Below are positions 1 to 8,454 of a DNA stretch of 64,000 nt, one piece after another (the first letter of the stretch is position 1; the number at the start of each line of letters is the position of its first letter). The translations under genes and the position numbers were made by a program. The notes beneath the pieces were generated by a model. The model had not been told where the DNA came from. It did not search any database and worked only from the letters and a program-made list of their open reading frames with translations. This stretch comes from Ralstonia pickettii DTP0602 (GTDB taxonomy: Bacteria; Pseudomonadota; Gammaproteobacteria; Burkholderiales; Burkholderiaceae): assembly GCA_000471925.1 (NCBI GenBank), contig CP006667.1, forward strand, positions 2,728,001-2,792,000, read 5' to 3'.

Positions 1-1419
1 GCCCGACACATGTTCGATGAGGAGTTTGAGAAAGGTCTCCGTCTCACTGTCCAGCCATTGCAAGTCGTCGAACAGCACCATCAGCGGCTGATTCTGGCTC
101 TCGCGCACCAGCAGCCTGGCAATGGCTTCGAACGTGCGCTGGCGCCGAAGGAAGGCGTCCATCGCGGGCAATGCCGAGCCCGGTTCGCTGATACCCAGCA
201 GATAGAGCAGATAAGGAAGTTGGTCCTCCAGCGTACGATCCAGAGTGAGCAGCCTGCCGGTGACCTTCTCGCGATTCAGCCGTTCGTCATCCTGCGCGGT
301 GATCTGAAAGTAGTTTCTCAACAGATCGATCAACGGCAGATAGGGAAACGCCTTGCCATGCGAAACCGAGAAGGTTTCGAGCACCTTGTATCCCTGCTGC
401 GAGCGTGCCTTGAACTCGTGAAACAAGCGCGACTTGCCAACGCCCGCCTCGCCGACCACGCCGATGATCCGCCCATGCCCAGCCTTGGCCGACTCCAGCG
501 CCTCGTGCAGGCACCCCAGTTCGGGCTGCCGGCCGACAAACCGCGCCAGCCCGCGATGCGCCGCCACTTGCAGGCGTGTGCGCAACACGCCGGGGCCAAG
601 CACCTCATACACCGAAAGCGGATCCCGGAGGCCCTTTACGCGCGTAATCCCCAGGGCTCTGAATTCGAAGTACCCCTCGGTGAGCTTGTGGGTCGATTCG
701 CTGACGAGGATCGACGACGGTGTCGCGACGCCTTCCATCCGGGAGGCGATATGGATTGTGTGCCCCACCGGATCGTAGTCCGTGCGCAGGTCATCCTTGC
801 GAATCGAGCGCACCACGACTTCGCCGGTATGCACGCCAACCCGGACCTGCAGCGGGATACCCATCTCCAGGCGGACCCGGTCACCATGGCGGCGCATCGC
901 TTCCTGCATGCGCAGCGCTGCGTACAACGCCCTCAGAGCGTGATCCTCGTGCGCAATCGGCGCACCGAACAGCGCCAGGATGCCATCACCCAGGCATTTG
1001 GCGACGTAGCCCTCATAGTGGTGAACGGCCTCCATCATCAGCGCCACCACGGGGTCGATCAGCCCGCGCGCCTCTTCCGGGTCGAGGTCCTGGATCAGGG
1101 CCGTCGAGCCGGCCATGTCCGCAAACAGCGCGGTTATGGTCTTGCGTTCGCCGGCAGCCTGTCCCCTGGCTTCCATCGCCGCATGCTCGGCAAGAATGCG
1201 CTCGGCGAGACGGGAGGGCGTGTAGTGAACCGGTGCAGGAACGACGGGCGTTGCGGCTGCGGCCGGCCTCGTAAGCAGTACGCCGCACGCGCCACAGAAT
1301 TTTGCGGTCGGACCTGACTCGTAGCCGCATTGCGCGCAGATCTGCACAAGGCGTTCCCCACACTCCTCGCAGAATTTTCCTCCCGCAGGGTTGTCGAACC
1401 CGCACTTGCTGCAGCGCAT
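1..1419 (-). CDS. Zinc-ribbon / class III cyclase / AAA ATPase protein (N-terminal part, runs off window)
   Basis: The reading frame is open from an ATG at 1419 to the window edge (473 codons), so the C-terminal part lies outside. Residues 1-50 hold two zinc-ribbon CxxC pairs (MRCSKCG..., CEECG, CAQCG, CGACG). A class III nucleotide cyclase domain follows, with the metal-binding stretch TALFADMAGSTAL and the LGDGILALFGAP strand. Then comes an ATPase module with a P-loop of the GEAGVGKS type; the visible end is QWLDSETETF, just after the Walker B strand. The protein is closely similar along its length to the complete 1155-residue protein at 49195-52662, whose C-terminus is TPR-like, so this gene should extend roughly 2 kb to the left of the window. 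Likely role: a cytosolic signalling protein that makes a cyclic nucleotide or uses that fold as a sensor. The target is unknown. Confidence 0.85.
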   Translation of the reverse strand, partial: MRCSKCGFDNPAGGKFCEECGERLVQICAQCGYESGPTAKFCGACGVLLTRPAAAATPVVPAPVHYTPSRLAERILAEHAAMEARGQAAGERKTITALFADMAGSTALIQDLDPEEARGLIDPVVALMMEAVHHYEGYVAKCLGDGILALFGAPIAHEDHALRALYAALRMQEAMRRHGDRVRLEMGIPLQVRVGVHTGEVVVRSIRKDDLRTDYDPVGHTIHIASRMEGVATPSSILVSESTHKLTEGYFEFRALGITRVKGLRDPLSVYEVLGPGVLRTRLQVAAHRGLARFVGRQPELGCLHEALESAKAGHGRIIGVVGEAGVGKSRLFHEFKARSQQGYKVLETFSVSHGKAFPYLPLIDLLRNYFQITAQDDERLNREKVTGRLLTLDRTLEDQLPYLLYLLGISEPGSALPAMDAFLRRQRTFEAIARLLVRESQNQPLMVLFDDLQWLDSETETFLKLLIEHVSG

Positions 1420-2105
1420 ATCACCCTCTGACAGTTACTGCCTGTCAATAGCCCATTAGAGGCGCAAGGATCGCGACGCGCAAGAGATAGGCGGCGCGCT
1501 TGCCACCTTGCCACGGGGGCAGGGTCTGGTGAGAGGGCCTGGAGCCGGGAGTGAACAGAGTCATCATGTATCATCCCGCTTCCGCTGACTATTCGGTCCT
1601 ACGGGCCAGAACGAAGGAAGTCAGGTTCGCGTCACTCGTGGCGTCGGACTGAGAGGCTGTTCCGTTCCGTGGTGGTAGGCGATGTAATCAACAGTTCTCC
1701 TACATCACTACCCCAGGTGGTCTTGGCTGCCCCGGGGCTCTTCGGCAGCTCGTAACAGCTAGCAAGAACAGACCCCATCGGAACGCTGTGCCGACATTGC
1801 CGAGCGCGGCCTGATGCTGACCGGCGATGGCGCGCAGCCGCGTGACCTGGATCGCCTCCTGGCCGGGGAAACCAGCCTACCCAATGCTGGTGGCCGAAGA
1901 TCCGTTGACCTGCGCAGTGCGGGGCGCCGCCATGGCGCCCAAACGCATTGACAAGCTCGGCAGCTTCTTTCTCGTACGAGTAATGACTACGCCGCAATGC
2001 GCCGAGCACGTACTGCTTGATCGCGAAGTGCTGTCGAATCGGTCCGACGCACGGACATGAATAGCCTTCGATCTGAAATTCGGATTTAAATCAATAGAAA
2101 TCAAT
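1420..2105. other. Gene-poor gap upstream of the cyclase gene
   Basis: 686 bases with no convincing gene. A minus-strand frame at 1632-2009 (125 codons) contains a plausible protein-like stretch (QYVLGALRRSHYSYEKEAAEL, in part) but changes character midway, as if frameshifted near 1890. I do not recognise it and regard it as a possible gene relic. The last 60 bases before 2106 are AT-rich (TTTAAATCAATAGAAATCAAT) and probably contain the promoter of the lipoprotein gene, which has no clear Shine-Dalgarno sequence. Confidence 0.4.
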
Positions 2106-3260
2106 ATGGATGTGAAATTTATTTACCCTTTGCATGGCCGTCCCTCCAGGGGATTGGTGCTCTTGACCGCTCTTTCGATGGCGCTGGCCGGTTGCGGCGG
2201 CGGCGACTCTTCAGAATCCACCGCGGCGCCTGCCGGTTCAACCGCAACGCATCAGCTTGCCAACGCAAATCAATCCGGATTCGATGTCCTCGCGAATTTG
2301 GACGCATTGAAGATTACCACCGGACCCTTTGCCGGGGCCTATCAGGTTGGCGCCGGAAGCCATTGGCTGAATTGGTACTTCGCAAATATTGGCTTGTTCG
2401 CATTCATCAAGGACCGCCCGAACGAGGTGCGGACTTACATGGATTTGTACATCAAGAACGTCAATCCCGCGAACCACACCATCAACGACATTAAATTTGC
2501 CGGTGATTTTAATTCGCCAATCCAGTGCCCCGCCGACTCTAACGATTCGTATGCGTCGACCTTCCTGTCGCTGGCGGCAGAGTATATGCGAGTGACGGGC
2601 GACGTCGCATGGTTTCGGAATAACCTGCCGCAGCTGAAAGCCATCGCCTACGCCAATCTGGCCGTTCCACAAAAGCCGGATGGCCTGATTTCGGTTTTCC
2701 GGCAAGACTACACGCCACCGACCCATCCGACTTATTGTGCGAGCTTTACGTCATCCAGCATTGCTTACACAGAGGACAATACGGAAAATTACCGGGGACT
2801 GGTGGACTTTGCCAATGCGCTCAATGCACTCGGCGATGCGGACTCGGGCTATTACAACCAGATTGCCGCATCGGTAGCCGTCGGCATTCAGGGGCGATCC
2901 AATGGCGCGGCCCTTACTGTCGCGGATTCCGAGAACACGATCAATCCGAATTTCTATCCCGGCACGGTCACGCAAGTTTTCCCGCAGCTTTATGAAGTCC
3001 CGCTATCGCCGGATACCCAGCGCCACTATGACAATGGCTATGCCTATTTGAACGCGCATGCGCCGGCCTGGTCCACGCAGATCGACCCAGGCGCAGGCTA
3101 CCCATGGATGCTTTTGGGCTACGTGGCGGCGAAACGAGGCGATACGGCGCGCGCGCAGCAGCAGATGGCATTGCTGCGAGCCAATAGTGGCAAGGCGATC
3201 ATCAACGAACTCGGCTTTTACAAACGCATTCTTAATGCAGGCGTTAGCGAAACGAGCTAG
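2106..3260 (+). CDS. Lipoprotein, possible alpha/alpha-toroid (glycosidase-like) protein
   Basis: 384 residues. The N-terminus is a lipoprotein signal: basic and hydrophobic segment followed by LAGC with the lipidated Cys at 30, then a Gly/Ser/Ala linker. The mature part is rich in aromatic residues and helical pairs (SHWLNWYFANIGLFAF, EYMRVTGDVAWFRNNLPQLK, PWMLLGYVAAKRGD), a pattern seen in six-hairpin glycosidase-like folds. I cannot point to catalytic acids, so enzyme activity is not claimed. It stands alone between a gene-poor gap and a convergent SnoaL-like gene. Base composition is a little more AT-rich than its neighbours, compatible with acquisition. Envelope location is well supported; function is unknown. 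Confidence 0.7.
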   Translation: MDVKFIYPLHGRPSRGLVLLTALSMALAGCGGGDSSESTAAPAGSTATHQLANANQSGFDVLANLDALKITTGPFAGAYQVGAGSHWLNWYFANIGLFAFIKDRPNEVRTYMDLYIKNVNPANHTINDIKFAGDFNSPIQCPADSNDSYASTFLSLAAEYMRVTGDVAWFRNNLPQLKAIAYANLAVPQKPDGLISVFRQDYTPPTHPTYCASFTSSSIAYTEDNTENYRGLVDFANALNALGDADSGYYNQIAASVAVGIQGRSNGAALTVADSENTINPNFYPGTVTQVFPQLYEVPLSPDTQRHYDNGYAYLNAHAPAWSTQIDPGAGYPWMLLGYVAAKRGDTARAQQQMALLRANSGKAIINELGFYKRILNAGVSETS

Positions 3261-3349
3261 CGAACCGAGTTCGGCGCGCTGGAATGCACACGCCTACCCG
3301 CCGCAGACGCCGGACGCGGCATCGACCCTCGCTGTCGTCCGGCTTTCCA

Positions 3350-3748
3350 CTACGCGTATTTATCGCCGACCGTACTACGGATCGGATGCGTATCGTAGAC
3401 GATGACCATCCGCTCGATCAGTCCGTTCACGTCGAACTCGAACACGTCGACACATTCGAAGCGCACAGTCGATCCGTCTTTCAACATCCAGTCGTAGATA
3501 AAGTAACCGGTCGCACGTCGAGCTCCGGTCGTGCTCACACAGACGTCGATAGGCGTAATCGTGCTGCGGCCCGATGCTTCACTGACTTTGGCAAAGAATG
3601 GCGCAGGCGCCATCCAGCCGAGAAACGGCGAGTAGATCTGCGCATCCGGTGTAAACAACGCACAGATGGCAGCGACATCGCCGCGCTCCAACAACCCGAG
3701 GTAGGTGCGAACTTGCTGCGTGTATAGCGCTTCCGGTGGTGTGACCAC
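3350..3748 (-). CDS. SnoaL / NTF2-like domain protein
   Basis: 132 residues. I place the start at the GTG at 3748 because GGAGGA lies six bases upstream; a longer frame to 3871 adds 41 Cys/Arg-rich residues that look non-coding. The protein matches the compact NTF2-like cone fold: N-terminal helix with YLGLLERGDVAAICALF, the DAQIYSPFLGW segment, and beta strands ending in FEFDVNGLIERMVIVYD. Family members include small isomerases, hydrolases and binding proteins, so substrate cannot be told. It is separated from the PhnD-like gene by about 140 bases. Confidence 0.7.
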   Translation of the reverse strand: MVTPPEALYTQQVRTYLGLLERGDVAAICALFTPDAQIYSPFLGWMAPAPFFAKVSEASGRSTITPIDVCVSTTGARRATGYFIYDWMLKDGSTVRFECVDVFEFDVNGLIERMVIVYDTHPIRSTVGDKYA

Positions 3749-3892
3749 AATAGTCCTCCGATCATTCGTTGAAAACGCAGACCGTCGGCAGCGTGGGCGA
3801 AAAGCTGCTGGTGTTCGCTGGCGACACGTCGCAAGAACGCCCTGGCACCTGCTGCACGATGGCGGCTTCACATATTAAGTGTTTCCATGAGG

Positions 3893-4720
3893 TCAGCCCA
3901 GCGCGCAATACCCTCGCATTCGCGCCTCCTGCGCCATCGCTGCAATTGGCAGATAGTGGGCCACGGTGCTTGGCACGATGTCTTCCAGGCGCAGCCGGGA
4001 GCGCAGGCCCGCGTCATCGCGCAATACCTCCCGCATTGCCACCCTCAGCTGCGTCACCAGCGAAGCACCAACCCGGCGTGAGGCGATAAACGGCAGCCCG
4101 GCGACCGCCTGCGTCGATCCGATCTGCCGGAGCCCAGCCACCAGCGCCGGGAAGTGTTCGGCGGCAAACGCCAGCGTCACGCAATCGATGGCTGCCACAT
4201 CCGCCTCGCCATTGGCGACGGCGGCCAGCGACCCGAGATGCGAACCCGTGTGCAGGATTGCCCCGAAAAACCGGCCCGCCTGCGCGAGCGGCGCTACGGC
4301 ATGGCGCAGCGCATTCATGCCGCTATGCGAGTCGGAGCTGTTGCAGGCAGCGCGTGCTCCTCTGCATGCGGCCAGCGTAGCGGGACCATCATTCGCGCGA
4401 ACGACGATCGCGCTGCTATATGTCCCCCGGTCGCAACCCGGCACCGCAAACCGGGGCGTGCCGATCAGCCGCACATGCGGTGCGAGCCCGTGCACCAGCG
4501 GATAGCCACACGTATGCGACAGCAGTACATCCTCGCGCCGCCAGAACGCGTGCAGCGCGTCTGGCTCCTCCCCCGGGTCCACCGCCGTCAGGATCAACTG
4601 TGCATTGGTACGCTGCAGCGTCTCGGCGACGCGATCGATCAGCGTGAGCCAGTCCGCTCGCAACGACGGCGAGACGTTATACATCGGTAGCGCCGCTACC
4701 CAGCGCTCAGGCTTCGCCAT
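3893..4720 (-). CDS. PhnD-like phosphate/phosphonate-type substrate-binding protein
   Basis: 275 residues from the ATG at 4720, which overlaps the end of the desaturase gene by 14 bases, so the two are probably translationally coupled. The protein shows the PhnD-family hallmark NSSDSHSGMNALRH near the middle and the GSHLGSLAAVANGEADVAAIDCVT segment that lines the ligand cleft of type 2 periplasmic binding proteins. Two things are odd. No signal peptide is visible (it starts MAKPERWVAALPMYNV), and no ABC permease or ATPase gene is nearby. It may be a cytosolic or sensor-type relative rather than a transporter component. An upstream in-frame extension to 4966 exists but lies wholly inside the desaturase gene. 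Confidence 0.75.
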   Translation of the reverse strand: MAKPERWVAALPMYNVSPSLRADWLTLIDRVAETLQRTNAQLILTAVDPGEEPDALHAFWRREDVLLSHTCGYPLVHGLAPHVRLIGTPRFAVPGCDRGTYSSAIVVRANDGPATLAACRGARAACNSSDSHSGMNALRHAVAPLAQAGRFFGAILHTGSHLGSLAAVANGEADVAAIDCVTLAFAAEHFPALVAGLRQIGSTQAVAGLPFIASRRVGASLVTQLRVAMREVLRDDAGLRSRLRLEDIVPSTVAHYLPIAAMAQEARMRGYCALG

Positions 4721-5681
4721 AAGGATGCCGACCCGAGGGCCCATGGAACAACGGATGCGCAACCGGCGCCGCCGCACGCAATCCATACCGGACCAGCCAT
4801 TCGCCATAGCCCCGGACGATAAAGCCGTCATTGCGCGCGAGGTAGTCATCGGCGCGGCGGCGATAGACCCAGGCCAGCGCGAACCACGGCACCGACGGAA
4901 GATCGTGGTGAACCAGGTGGTAATTGTTGTTGAGGAACAGCAGGCGCCACGCCAGCCCAGCGTCATTGATCACGCTGCGTGCCGCATGCGAGTCGGTGGC
5001 GCGATGCTCGTGGAAGGAACGGATCGCCGACAGCGACAGCGCCGGATAGGCTACGCCCGCAAGCATCAGCCACGCCGGCATGCCGCAGGACGTTTGCAGC
5101 CATGCAAGCAGCCAGGCCAGCGCCAGCAGGTGGGCCAGCCACATCGGCAGGTCGCGCCAGTCCCCGGCCCGCAGCCTGGTCCAGGCATCGGCAGCAATGG
5201 CGAAGATCGAGAAAGCCGGTTGCAGCAGCACCCGCCCCGCCAACGTATTGCGGGCCGCATATAGCCTGCGCATCGCGGGTCCCGTGGCATGCCAGTCCAC
5301 CGCGTACAGGAAATAGCTTTCGGGATCGCTGGCCGGATGCGTCAGCTCGGCGTCGTGGTGCTGCAGGTGCGAGCGACGGTACAGGCCATATGGCAGCCAG
5401 ACCCCGAGCGGCGCAGCGCCAAGCAGCGCATTGAGCCACGGCAGGCGCGTCGGATGGCCATGCAGCAGTTCGTGTTGCAATGACAGGTACCACGTGGTGC
5501 ACAGTGTCAGCAGCACGCATGCCAGCGGCAATCCAAGGCGGCTCGCATTCGCGGCCACGCCAAACCAGGCGGCATACACCGCAGCGATAAGCAGGCACGT
5601 CGGCAGTTCGCTGCGCCACAACCAGTGACGGGCAGCGTGCGCGAGCTCCGCGCGCTGTCGTTCGTCGAGATAGTTGGCCAT
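4707..5681 (-). CDS. Membrane fatty-acid desaturase
   Basis: 324 residues from the ATG at 5681 (MANYLDERQR); a longer frame to 5789 adds low-complexity residues. The three histidine boxes of the di-iron membrane desaturase/hydroxylase superfamily are intact: HELLH at residues 70-74, HLQHH at 105-109, and HLVHH near residue 250 preceded by NNNY. Hydrophobic stretches around residues 27-65, 80-100 and 170-220 give the expected four or so membrane segments. The reaction would be O2-dependent desaturation or hydroxylation of an acyl chain or lipid-like substrate in the inner membrane. It forms a two-gene unit with the PhnD-like gene downstream. Confidence 0.85.
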   Translation of the reverse strand: MANYLDERQRAELAHAARHWLWRSELPTCLLIAAVYAAWFGVAANASRLGLPLACVLLTLCTTWYLSLQHELLHGHPTRLPWLNALLGAAPLGVWLPYGLYRRSHLQHHDAELTHPASDPESYFLYAVDWHATGPAMRRLYAARNTLAGRVLLQPAFSIFAIAADAWTRLRAGDWRDLPMWLAHLLALAWLLAWLQTSCGMPAWLMLAGVAYPALSLSAIRSFHEHRATDSHAARSVINDAGLAWRLLFLNNNYHLVHHDLPSVPWFALAWVYRRRADDYLARNDGFIVRGYGEWLVRYGLRAAAPVAHPLFHGPSGRHPYGEA

Positions 5682-5870
5682 CGGTCCGGGATTGCGCTGT
5701 GAAACGAAGGCACAGCATACGGGCGCCGTGCGCGCAGCCGGAACGAAGGATTGCCGATAACGATATGACCCGCCGGGCGGGCAGCGCACATCGCGTGCGC
5801 GAACGCATCAGGTCAGATGGAATCTTTCTTTGGCGTGATGAGAGGGGGGCTTCCCTCCCCTCGCCACAAC

Positions 5871-7262
5871 TCAGACCACCAGATCCGGCCCCGGCGTTGG
5901 CCTGCGCTCCAGCAACGCCGCCAGTTTGCGCAATGCCTGTGACAGCTGCGCACGGTCTTCGACGCCGCCGAGCGAGATACGGATCGCGTTCGGCGGACCA
6001 GGCCCGTCCCAGAATGCGTCAGAAGGCGTGACCCGCAAATCCTCCGCCAGCGCTGCCTTGGTGAGCTGATGCGTTGACCAGTGGTCCGGCAGGCGGTGCC
6101 ATGCGTGGATCGCGCTCGGGGGCAGTTGCCCGATCCCGCTCAGCCATCGCCTGGCCAGTTCACATCGCGCGAAGGCCTCGGTGCGGATGCCGTCGAGCAA
6201 TTGCATCGCCGAGCCGTCGTGCATCCATTGCGTCGCCAGGGCCGCCGTCATGGGTGCGGCCATCAGGGCAAAAGCGCGCAGTGCCGCGAGCAGGTCGTCG
6301 CCACCGCGGCCTTCCGGCAGCAGGACATAGGCGGTCCGCAATCCGGGGCTGAGCGTCTTGGACAGTGTCGATACGTAGTAGGTCCGTGCGGGCGCAAACT
6401 GCGCCAGCGGCGCAGGCGCGGCGGGCGTCAGCAGCCAGTAGGGATCGTCCTCCAGCAGGGTGATGTCGCATCGCGCGGCAGCGCGGGCGATTTCCTCCCT
6501 GCGCGAGGCCGGCATGGTATGCGTGGTCGGGTTCTGCGTCGTGGGGTTCAGGTAGGCCAGCGTCGCACCGTCGGCGCTGGCCGCTTCGAGCGCGCCAGGC
6601 AGCATCCCGTCTGCATCGCATTTCGCCGTGATGACGCGCCGCCCGAGCCGGGCCGCAGCCGCGCGAATGCCTGGATAAGCCAGTGGCTCGGTCACGATCG
6701 CATCACCAGGCCGGGTCCGGGTCAGGATCAGGGCGGCCAGGGCGGCCTGCGCACCGGGGCAGACTACCAGCCGCGACGTATCGGTGTGCCCGAAGATCTG
6801 ACCGAGCCAGAGCGCACCCGCCGCCCGGTCGGAAGCGCTGCCGCCGCCAAGCTGGTAGGTCATCAGCAGATGCGGGTCACTGCGCAACAAGACCTGCGAC
6901 AGGCCGCGCCGCAACAGGTCCTGGAAGTCCAGCCCGGCTGGTGGCGGCGGCACGTTCATGCTCATGTCCACCACCCTGGCCAGTTCGGCGCGCGGGGCGG
7001 CAATGAAGGTGCCAAGCGCCCCCCTGGCATCGATCAGGTGCCGCCGCTTGGCCTCGGTATAGGCGCGCGTCACGGTGGTGAGATCGACACCTAGCGCCTT
7101 GGCGAGACTGCGTTGCGGCGGCACGCGGTCTCCGGCGACGAGCCGCCCCTCCCCGATGGCCCGCTCGATGAACTCGACGATCTGCACGTACCGGGCACCG
7201 GCCCCACGCGTGATCCTTAAATCCCATTTTGTGTCGGAATCCGCCTCTTGCATGGCTTCCAT
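5871..7262 (-). CDS. MocR-type (GntR-aminotransferase) transcriptional regulator
   Basis: About 463 residues. Residues 1-85 form a GntR winged helix-turn-helix (RVPPQRSLAKALGVDLTTVTRAYTEA); the rest is a fold type I PLP aminotransferase domain with the Schiff-base lysine in STLSKTLSPGLR and the NPTTQNPT aspartate-aminotransferase motif. Family members bind PLP or a PLP adduct and activate a neighbouring operon. Start at ATG 7262, or ATG 7253 three codons later; neither has a strong ribosome site. The frame stays open far into cyoA on the opposite strand, but that extension is not credible. The gene diverges from cyoABCD-cysI across 200 bases, so those genes are the likely target. Confidence 0.88.
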   Translation of the reverse strand: MEAMQEADSDTKWDLRITRGAGARYVQIVEFIERAIGEGRLVAGDRVPPQRSLAKALGVDLTTVTRAYTEAKRRHLIDARGALGTFIAAPRAELARVVDMSMNVPPPPAGLDFQDLLRRGLSQVLLRSDPHLLMTYQLGGGSASDRAAGALWLGQIFGHTDTSRLVVCPGAQAALAALILTRTRPGDAIVTEPLAYPGIRAAAARLGRRVITAKCDADGMLPGALEAASADGATLAYLNPTTQNPTTHTMPASRREEIARAAARCDITLLEDDPYWLLTPAAPAPLAQFAPARTYYVSTLSKTLSPGLRTAYVLLPEGRGGDDLLAALRAFALMAAPMTAALATQWMHDGSAMQLLDGIRTEAFARCELARRWLSGIGQLPPSAIHAWHRLPDHWSTHQLTKAALAEDLRVTPSDAFWDGPGPPNAIRISLGGVEDRAQLSQALRKLAALLERRPTPGPDLVV

Positions 7263-7280
7263 GGAGAAAAATGTCCTCGA

Positions 7281-7335
7281 TGTATGGGTTTTGTCTTCCG
7301 CTAGCATGCCAGACATCATCACGGTAATCCATACA
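7281..7335. promoter_or_regulatory. Inverted repeat in the mocR-cyoA intergenic region
   Basis: TGTATGG at 7281-7287 and its perfect inverted copy CCATACA at 7329-7335 lie in the divergent promoter region, 48 bases apart (about 4.5 helical turns). Short arms make chance possible. MocR regulators often use two spaced sites between divergent genes, so this is a candidate operator. Confidence 0.3.
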
Positions 7336-7460
7336 ACCTTCCCTTCACGCCGGCGTGACCGTCGCGCAGCGGGTACGGGCTGATGCCGACACGGCAGGCG
7401 CTTGCGCCGGACGACAAGGTTCGACGGATACCGCAGTGATGCGTAACCAAGGTGTCCGAA

Positions 7461-8453
7461 ATGCTCAAACCTCCCGCCGGGCCGGCAGACAAGAACCGAC
7501 ATGGCCCGTTCCCCCTTACGTCCCCGCAATCGCCCCCTCGCTTCGCCACGCTTGCCCTGGCCGCTGCCGGCAGCGCGCTGCTGGCTGGCTGCGACCTGGA
7601 ATTGCTCTCGCCCAAAGGCAGCGTCGGCGAACAGGAGAAGTCGCTGATCCTGATCGCCCTGTTCGTGATGCTGATGGTCGTGATCCCGGTGATCGTCCTG
7701 ACGCTGTGGTTCGCCTGGCGCTACCGCGAGACCAACACGCGCGCCACCTACGCCCCGAAATGGGCGCACTCCACCAGGATCGAGATCGTGGTCTGGGGCA
7801 TCCCCTGCGTGATCGTGGCCTGCCTGGCCGTGCTGATCTGGGACTCGACGCACAAGCTCGATCCTTTCCGGCCGCTGCAGTCGGAGGTCAAGCCGATCCA
7901 GGTCGATGTGATCGCGCTTAACTGGAAGTGGCTGTTCATTTATCCCGAGTACGGCGTCGCCTCGCTGAACCAGCTTGCGATCCCGGTCGGCACGCCGGTC
8001 AATTTCCGGCTGACCTCGGAATCGATGATGAACTCGTTCTTCATTCCGCAACTGGGCAGCATGGTCTACGCCATGGCGGGGATGCAGACACGCCTGCACC
8101 TGATTGCCGACACGCCAGGCGTCTATCTCGGGCAGTCTGCCGCCTACAGCGGCCCAGGCTTCTCGGACATGCATTTCAAGACCCTGGCCACCTCGCGCGA
8201 GGAATTCGACGCCTGGATCCGCGCCGCCAGGGCTTCGTCCCAGGCGCTCGACCTCAAGACCTACCGCTCGCTGGAACTGCCCAGCAGCAAGGACCCGGTC
8301 ACGCTGTACGCCTCCGTCGCGCCGAAGCTGTTCGACCAGGTCGCCGACAAATACATGATGGCAAACGGCCAGGTCTGCCGCGCGGACGCCCCCGAATCTC
8401 TGCAGGCCTTCCAGCGCGTCCCGTCGGCGCCCGTGGGCCGCATGGAGCAATAA
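7461..8453 (+). CDS. cyoA: Cytochrome bo3 ubiquinol oxidase subunit II
   Basis: 330 residues from ATG 7461, preceded by AAGG at suitable distance; a GTG at 7452 would add three residues. A lipoprotein signal with LLAGC is followed by two membrane segments (about residues 60-80 and 105-125) and a periplasmic cupredoxin-like domain with [15 protein letters not shown] and the [20 protein letters not shown] stretch typical of CyoA. The CuA ligands of cytochrome c oxidases are absent, as expected of a quinol oxidase. First gene of a tightly packed operon (1 base to cyoB). Confidence 0.95.
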   Translation: MLKPPAGPADKNRHGPFPLTSPQSPPRFATLALAAAGSALLAGCDLELLSPKGSVGEQEKSLILIALFVMLMVVIPVIVLTLWFAWRYRETNTRATYAPKWAHSTRIEIVVWGIPCVIVACLAVLIWDSTHKLDPFRPLQSEVKPIQVDVIALNWKWLFIYPEYGVASLNQLAIPVGTPVNFRLTSESMMNSFFIPQLGSMVYAMAGMQTRLHLIADTPGVYLGQSAAYSGPGFSDMHFKTLATSREEFDAWIRAARASSQALDLKTYRSLELPSSKDPVTLYASVAPKLFDQVADKYMMANGQVCRADAPESLQAFQRVPSAPVGRMEQ

Positions 8454-8454
8454 C

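Noticed and set aside
10..1317. Plus-strand frame at the left edge
   Set aside because: Antisense to the cyclase/ATPase gene, which has clear zinc-ribbon and cyclase motifs.
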